DNA of 64,000 bases from Terrirubrum flagellatum (lineage in GTDB: Bacteria; Pseudomonadota; Alphaproteobacteria; Rhizobiales; Beijerinckiaceae), in NCBI RefSeq assembly GCF_022059845.1, contig NZ_CP091851.1, positions 5,011,501 to 5,075,500 on the forward strand, written 5' to 3'. The notes under the pieces were generated by a model, which saw only the letters and a program-made list of their open reading frames with translations, was not told where the DNA came from and did not search any database. Positions 59,997-64,000 of the stretch are shown here, one piece after another. Position numbers and translations under genes: made by a program. Position 1 is the first letter of the stretch; the number at the start of each line of letters is the position of its first letter.

Positions 59997-61045
59997 CGCA
60001 GGCCTCGCATCACCTCGTACAAGACAGATGCGATCGCGGCCGCCGTGTCGCTCCAGCGCGGCAGCGTCGCCGCATGCGCCCAGGCTGCATCGGCGCAACG
60101 CTGGCGCAGCGCGTGATCGTCAATCATGCGCGCCACCGCATCGGAAAACGCAATGGCATCGCCCGGCGGAACCTTGAGCCCGCATTCGAAAGGCACGGTG
60201 TCCGCCAGCGCGCCGCCAGTGGTGGAGACCACGGGCAGACCGCGCGCCAGCGCCTCGGTCGCGACCATGCCGTAGCCTTCATAAAGCGACGACATCACGA
60301 AGAGATCGGCGCCGTCATAGGCTGACGCAAGCTGATCAGCCGACAAGGCGCCGAGGAGCTTCACGCGGCCATCGAGCGCATGGTCGGAGATCATCTCGCG
60401 GACCTGCGCAACGGTTTCTGGCGCATAATTCAATCCGCCCACGATCGAGAGGGTCCAGTCGCGGTCAGCGATGCGCGCCATCGCGTCGATCAGCACGTCG
60501 TAGGCCTTGCGCGGAATGACCGATCCGACGGCGAGAATATGCATGCCGCCCGAACCATGAGCGCGCGGCGCCTCGTCGACTCCCGGCTCCGCAATGATGA
60601 TCTTTTCAGATGAGACGCCGAAATCATCGATCAGCGTCTTGCCGGTGATCGCGCTCGTGACGATGATCGATTCCGCCAGCGCCAGCGCTTCTTTTTCTGT
60701 TTGAAGAAATTTTTGCGCGCGGGCGGGATTGAGGCCCGCTTCAAGCCCCAATGGGTGGTGCACAAGCGCGACGACAGGCCGGTGAAAGCCGCGGATCAGA
60801 TCGGTCGGCATCGCGCCATAAGCGAGCCCGTCAATCAGAAGGATCGAGTCGCCTGGGGTGGCCGCGATGGCAGCGGCCGCTGCTGCAATGTCCTCTGCCG
60901 TCGGAGCTGGCCATGCGCCCGATAAGGGGAGGTGACGCAGATCAATTTCATACTTCTCAGCCAGCGCCAGCACGCGCCGGTCGTAGGCGTAGCCGCCGGT
61001 CGGCGACGACAGATCGCCGGGAATGACGAAAAAGGCCTGCGGCAT
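59993..61045 (-). CDS. Glycosyltransferase family 4
   Basis: A 350-residue GT-B glycosyltransferase: N-terminal FVIPGDLSSPTGGYAYDRRVLALAEK, middle LVHHPLGLEAGL and ITGKTLIDDFGVSSEKIIIAEPGVDE, then HILAVGSVIPRKAYDVLIDAMARI and FVMSSLYEGYGMVATEALARGLPVVSTTGGALADTV, with E-x7-E intact. It lies 17 bp after the PTPS-like gene and overlaps the methyltransferase by 4 bp, so it belongs to a single operon. In this context it might glycosylate a pterin-like product, as pteridine glycosyltransferases do in cyanobacteria; this is inference. Confidence 0.88.
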   Translation of the reverse strand: MPQAFFVIPGDLSSPTGGYAYDRRVLALAEKYEIDLRHLPLSGAWPAPTAEDIAAAAAAIAATPGDSILLIDGLAYGAMPTDLIRGFHRPVVALVHHPLGLEAGLNPARAQKFLQTEKEALALAESIIVTSAITGKTLIDDFGVSSEKIIIAEPGVDEAPRAHGSGGMHILAVGSVIPRKAYDVLIDAMARIADRDWTLSIVGGLNYAPETVAQVREMISDHALDGRVKLLGALSADQLASAYDGADLFVMSSLYEGYGMVATEALARGLPVVSTTGGALADTVPFECGLKVPPGDAIAFSDAVARMIDDHALRQRCADAAWAHAATLPRWSDTAAAIASVLYEVMRGLR

Positions 61046-61062
61046 CGGCGTTTCAGGCGCGC

Positions 61063-61464
61063 TCAGAGGACAGCGCCTTCATACCAGGCGCGCGCCACAT
61101 CATGCTCGTGCAGCGTCACTTTGATTTTGGCGAGGCCCTTGCCGTCCTCGCCGAGCGCGCCCGATTTCGCGGCTTTCGCGATCGCATCGAAGACATGCTT
61201 GCAGAGAAATTCCGTCGTGGTGAGCGTGCCCTTGAACTCCGGCAGCGCATCGAGATTCTGATAGGCCAGCGGCTTCAGCGTCGCCTTCAGCACGTCGAGC
61301 GCCGCGCCGATATCGACCACGACATTCTTGTCGGTCAGCTTCTCCCGGAAGAACGCGACATCGACGATGAAGCTCGCGCCATGCATGCCCTGCGCCGGCC
61401 CGAAAAAGGGATCGGGCAGCGAATGGCCGATCATGATGCGATCGCGAACTTCAACGGTGAACAT
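61063..61464 (-). CDS. Divergent 6-pyruvoyl-tetrahydropterin synthase family (PTPS/QueD-like) protein
   Basis: A 133-residue PTPS/QueD-fold protein aligning end to end with QueD. The first zinc His (His14, MIGHSLPDP) and second (His28, GMHGAS) are kept, but the third ligand reads Ala30, the catalytic Cys position is Ala24, and the LDHxxLN active-site segment reads LAYQNLD, so both Asp and His are lost. The pterin-anchoring Glu near the C-terminus (VTLHEHD) may be kept. Canonical 6-carboxytetrahydropterin or 6-pyruvoyl chemistry is unlikely; a pterin-binding or altered-reaction role is more probable. It is in a tight operon, 2 bp after the small membrane protein gene. Confidence 0.75.
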   Translation of the reverse strand: MFTVEVRDRIMIGHSLPDPFFGPAQGMHGASFIVDVAFFREKLTDKNVVVDIGAALDVLKATLKPLAYQNLDALPEFKGTLTTTEFLCKHVFDAIAKAAKSGALGEDGKGLAKIKVTLHEHDVARAWYEGAVL

Positions 61465-61466
61465 TT

Positions 61467-61733
61467 CTAAATCCTTTCTGAAGCATTTGGCGCTGCACGC
61501 ATTCTTTTGCGTGCTTCAGTAATCTTTTCTTGCCGCGCATTTTCGCGCCGCCATTCGCCAATCCTCTGGAAGACACCGACCAAACCTCCGATGACGACAG
61601 TCGTCATGAAGGCTGCGCCGAATGCGCCGCCCCAGGAAAAGCCGAGAGCCTTAAAGATTGCTGCGGTCGCTAGAAAGCCGAGCGCCAGCCAAATGTACGA
61701 CAGTGGGGCCATATAGGAGAGAAAATCGAACAT
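61467..61733 (-). CDS. Small two-helix membrane protein
   Basis: An 88-residue protein with two hydrophobic helices (LSYIWLALGFLATAAIFKALGF and GGAFGAAFMTTVVIGGLVGVF) and a highly charged cytoplasmic-type tail (RRENARQEKITEARKRM). It sits 8 bp after the MDR gene and 2 bp before the PTPS-like gene, so it is a translated member of the operon and not an artefact. No family was recognised. Confidence 0.65.
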   Translation of the reverse strand: MFDFLSYMAPLSYIWLALGFLATAAIFKALGFSWGGAFGAAFMTTVVIGGLVGVFQRIGEWRRENARQEKITEARKRMRAAPNASERI

Positions 61734-61741
61734 TGTCGCAG

Positions 61742-62737
61742 CTAGTAACGGATAGCGGTGACGAGGCCCGGCGCGTCAGGCCCGAGCAGGCGCGGCATCG
61801 CGGCCGGCAGATCGGCGAACGCGATCTCCTCTGTGATGAGCGCGTCGAGACGATCGTCGCGCAACAACTCCATCGCCTTTCTCAGGCGACGCGCATGGGT
61901 CCAGCGCGGCGCGCGCAGCGGTGGAATCCCGCCCACCTGCGACGAGATCAGCCGCAGGCGCCGCGAATGAAAGGCGCGACCGAGCGGCGCCGGCACATCT
62001 TTGTCGCCATGCCAGCTCGCCTCGACGATCGCAGCCTGATGGCCGCCGAGCGCCAGCGCGGTCGAGAGGCCGGCGGCGGTCGCGCTGGTGTGGATCACAA
62101 CATCAGCTTCGCCTTGCGCCGCATCTGGCGTTGCGAAGCGCGCGCCGAAGCCTTCGGCGATCGGACGCCGGTCTGTCGCGTGATCGACGACCAGCACTTC
62201 CGCGCCGGGCAGTCGCGCTGCGAGAAACGCGACGAGAAGTCCGACCGCGCCGGCGCCGACGATCGCGATCCGGTCGCCGGCCGAGGCGCCGGAATCCCAG
62301 ATCACGTTGAGCGCTGTCTCCATGTTGGCGGAGAGGATGGCGCGGCGCGGCGGCAAGCCATCTGGCAGCGCAGCGGCCATGCAGGCCTGCGCGACAAACG
62401 CCTCCTGATGGGGATGGAGCACGAAAGCCAGGCGGCCCGTGAGGTCAGGCGCGCCGCCGGTGATTTCGCCCACGGCGCAGTAGCCGTATTTCACGGGGTA
62501 GGGGAACGCGCCGCCCATATGGGGGCCGCGCATGCGCTCCCATTCGCATTCCGGCACGCGGCCATCGAACATCAATCGCTCGGTGCCGCGCGAGAGCCCG
62601 GACCAGAGGGCGCGCACGGCGACCTCGTCGGGTCCCGGCGCCGGCACGGGCTCCGGCCGCAACTCGGCGCGCCCGGGCGCGACGGTCCAGAGCGCACGCG
62701 CCGCGTCAGGCGGGGATTTGGTCTGATCCACACTCAT
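61742..62737 (-). CDS. Zinc-motif-lacking medium-chain dehydrogenase/reductase
   Basis: A 331-residue MDR-fold oxidoreductase. The nucleotide-binding loop is IAIVGAGAVGLLVAFLAARL. The positions that carry catalytic-zinc ligands in typical alcohol dehydrogenases are altered: the GICGTD-type motif reads SGLSRGTERLMF, and the GHE-type motif reads KYGYCAVGEI. It resembles the BchC-like group of MDR enzymes in this respect. ATG 62737 is chosen over 62812, which would overlap the divergent opgH-like gene. It is the first gene of the five-gene operon; it probably reduces or oxidises the side chain of the product. Confidence 0.82.
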   Translation of the reverse strand: MSVDQTKSPPDAARALWTVAPGRAELRPEPVPAPGPDEVAVRALWSGLSRGTERLMFDGRVPECEWERMRGPHMGGAFPYPVKYGYCAVGEITGGAPDLTGRLAFVLHPHQEAFVAQACMAAALPDGLPPRRAILSANMETALNVIWDSGASAGDRIAIVGAGAVGLLVAFLAARLPGAEVLVVDHATDRRPIAEGFGARFATPDAAQGEADVVIHTSATAAGLSTALALGGHQAAIVEASWHGDKDVPAPLGRAFHSRRLRLISSQVGGIPPLRAPRWTHARRLRKAMELLRDDRLDALITEEIAFADLPAAMPRLLGPDAPGLVTAIRY

Positions 62738-62796
62738 CTTCTGTTCAGGCAGGGCCGTTGATAGAGAGCGCTGGTTGCGCGTCCATCGAGCTTCCC

Positions 62797-64000
62797 GTGG
62801 CCCATACACCATTGACGCCTGCCGGAATCCAGCCCGCCGGCGAGCTGTTCCGGCGTCGCGCGCTCGTCGCCGGTCTCAATGTCGCGACCTACGCCGTGAT
62901 GATGGCGGGAATGGCGGTCCTGCTCGGGGCCGGCGGCTGGACCGCGACCGATGTCGTCATCTTCATCTGTTTCGGCGTCGGCCTGCCCTGGTCCGTGCTC
63001 GGCTTCTGGAACGCGCTGATCGGCCTCTGGCTGCTGCATGGCGCGAAGGACGGCTTTGCCGAGGTCGCTCCCTTCGCGGCGGCAGGCGATGCAGCCGAGC
63101 CAATCCGGGTCAAGACAGCCGTGCTGATGACGCTCCGCAACGAGGATCCCTCGCGCGCCTTCGCCCGCCTGCGCGCCGTGAAGGAAAGCCTCGACGCGAC
63201 GGGCGAGGGGCAATGGTTCTCCTATTTCATCCTCAGCGACACCAACCGGCTCGACATCGAGCTGCGCGAGGATGAGGCCGTTGCGGCGTGGAAGCGCGAA
63301 GCCGGCGTCGACGCCGCGCGCATCCATTATCGCCGGCGCCTCACCAATGAAGGCTTCAAGGCCGGCAATGTCCGTGATTTCTGCGAGCAACGGGGCGGCG
63401 ACTACGAGTTGATGCTGCCGCTTGATGCGGATTCGCTCATGTCCGGCGCGGCGATCCTGCGCCTTGCGCGCATCATGCAGGCCTATCCCCGACTCGGCAT
63501 CCTGCAGAGCCTCGTCGTCGGCATGCCGTCCTCGTCGGCCTTCGCGCGGATCTTCCAGTTCGGCATGCGTCACGGCATGCGCGCCTACACCATGGGCAGC
63601 GCGTGGTGGACGGGCGATTGCGGGCCCTTCTGGGGCCACAACGCCATGGTGCGCATCGCGCCATTCCGCGAGTTCTGCGAACTTCCCGTGTTGGCTGGCG
63701 GGCCGCCGCTTGGCGGCCATGTCATGTCGCATGACCAGGTCGAGGCGACGCTGATGCGCCGCGCCGGATACGAGGCGCGTGTGCTGCCGCTGGAGGACGG
63801 AAGCTGGGAAGAGAATCCGCCGACGATTCTCGAATTCGTTCGCCGTGACCTGCGCTGGTGCCTCGGCAATCTGCAATATCTCAAGTTGCTCGATATTCCC
63901 GGTCTCAAGCCGATGAGCCGTTTCCAACTCGTCTGGGCGATCCTGATGTTCCTGGGCGTGCCGGCCTTCACGCTGATGATCGCGCTTTCGCCCATCAAGG
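62797..64000 (+). CDS. opgH: Glucan biosynthesis glucosyltransferase OpgH/MdoH-like (partial, runs off window)
   Basis: The frame is open from GTG 62797 to the window end (about 401 residues), without a stop. Two transmembrane segments near the N-terminus (LNVATYAVMMAGMAVLLGAG, VVIFICFGVGLPWSVLGFWNALIGLWLL) precede a GT2 catalytic domain: KTAVLMTLRNEDPSRAFARL, LPLDADSLMSGAAILRLARIMQAYP (DxD), TGDCGPFWGHNAMVRIAPF, GHVMSHDQVEATLMRRAGY, and SWEENPPTILEFVRRDLRWCLGNLQYL. These are hallmarks of OpgH, which makes the beta-1,2/1,6 backbone of osmoregulated periplasmic glucan. opgG is not adjacent. The start is 60 bp from the divergent MDR start; its ribosome-binding site is weak. Confidence 0.9.
   Translation, partial: MAHTPLTPAGIQPAGELFRRRALVAGLNVATYAVMMAGMAVLLGAGGWTATDVVIFICFGVGLPWSVLGFWNALIGLWLLHGAKDGFAEVAPFAAAGDAAEPIRVKTAVLMTLRNEDPSRAFARLRAVKESLDATGEGQWFSYFILSDTNRLDIELREDEAVAAWKREAGVDAARIHYRRRLTNEGFKAGNVRDFCEQRGGDYELMLPLDADSLMSGAAILRLARIMQAYPRLGILQSLVVGMPSSSAFARIFQFGMRHGMRAYTMGSAWWTGDCGPFWGHNAMVRIAPFREFCELPVLAGGPPLGGHVMSHDQVEATLMRRAGYEARVLPLEDGSWEENPPTILEFVRRDLRWCLGNLQYLKLLDIPGLKPMSRFQLVWAILMFLGVPAFTLMIALSPIK

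Overview
The window looks like chromosome of a motile, high-GC alphaproteobacterium of the order Hyphomicrobiales (Rhizobiales), perhaps near Beijerinckiaceae/Methylobacteriaceae; family level is a guess. The evidence is the Caulobacter-type flagellar order fliF-fliG-fliH-fliN-flbD followed by flhA, the cell-cycle regulators CtrA and ChpT, a DUF1134/EipA envelope protein, GANTC clustering in front of ctrA, and two intergenic palindrome families of a kind common in this group. No rRNA, tRNA, CRISPR, prophage or insertion sequence was recognised.

Layout. 1-9948: flagellar basal body, switch, export apparatus and the late-gene activator FlbD, with fliI-fliJ on the opposite strand and a GNAT enzyme and a UPF0104 membrane protein between them. 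9949-20142: ctrA with its control region, a secreted caspase-like coiled-coil protein, and an inward-reading cluster chpT-cheA-cheW-cheY-cheB-cheR. 20258-22848: CysQ-like phosphatase, EipA-like protein, coiled-coil membrane protein. 22857-37176: exopolysaccharide locus (priming transferase, Wzz/ExoP-like chain-length protein with a dead kinase domain, VpsF-like polymerase, five glycosyltransferase-type genes including a GINT1-like propeller protein, CelD-like acyltransferase, and a Tat-exported GH10 glycanase). 37192-43673: 4-hydroxyproline catabolism with a divergent GntR regulator, then an Asp/Glu/hydantoin racemase and an AtzG/AtzE-like amidase pair. 43711-51579: LacI-RraA-UxaA(split)-Ldh operon facing a sugar-type ABC importer that has no ATPase gene beside it, with a perfect 14-bp palindrome in the shared control region. 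51717-57084: Nit2-like amidase, small secreted protein, M20 peptidase, YfhO-like protein. 57219-62737: GTP cyclohydrolase II with an extra N-terminal half, cytochrome b561, and a tight five-gene operon (MDR dehydrogenase, small membrane protein, divergent PTPS-family protein, GT4, methyltransferase). The window ends inside an opgH-like glucan synthase gene.

How it fits together. The first 22 kb joins cell-cycle control (ChpT to CtrA) to motility and chemotaxis, which CtrA governs in related bacteria. The middle is an accessory surface-polysaccharide and carbon-scavenging region. The least explained part is the operon at 59142-62737: its PTPS homologue has lost the catalytic Cys, the Asp-His pair and one zinc-ligand His, its MDR dehydrogenase lacks the usual zinc motifs, and they are joined to a glycosyltransferase and a methyltransferase close to a GTP cyclohydrolase II. 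It may make or recognise a modified, possibly glycosylated, pterin-like molecule. All functional calls come from reading sequence motifs; no database search was run.
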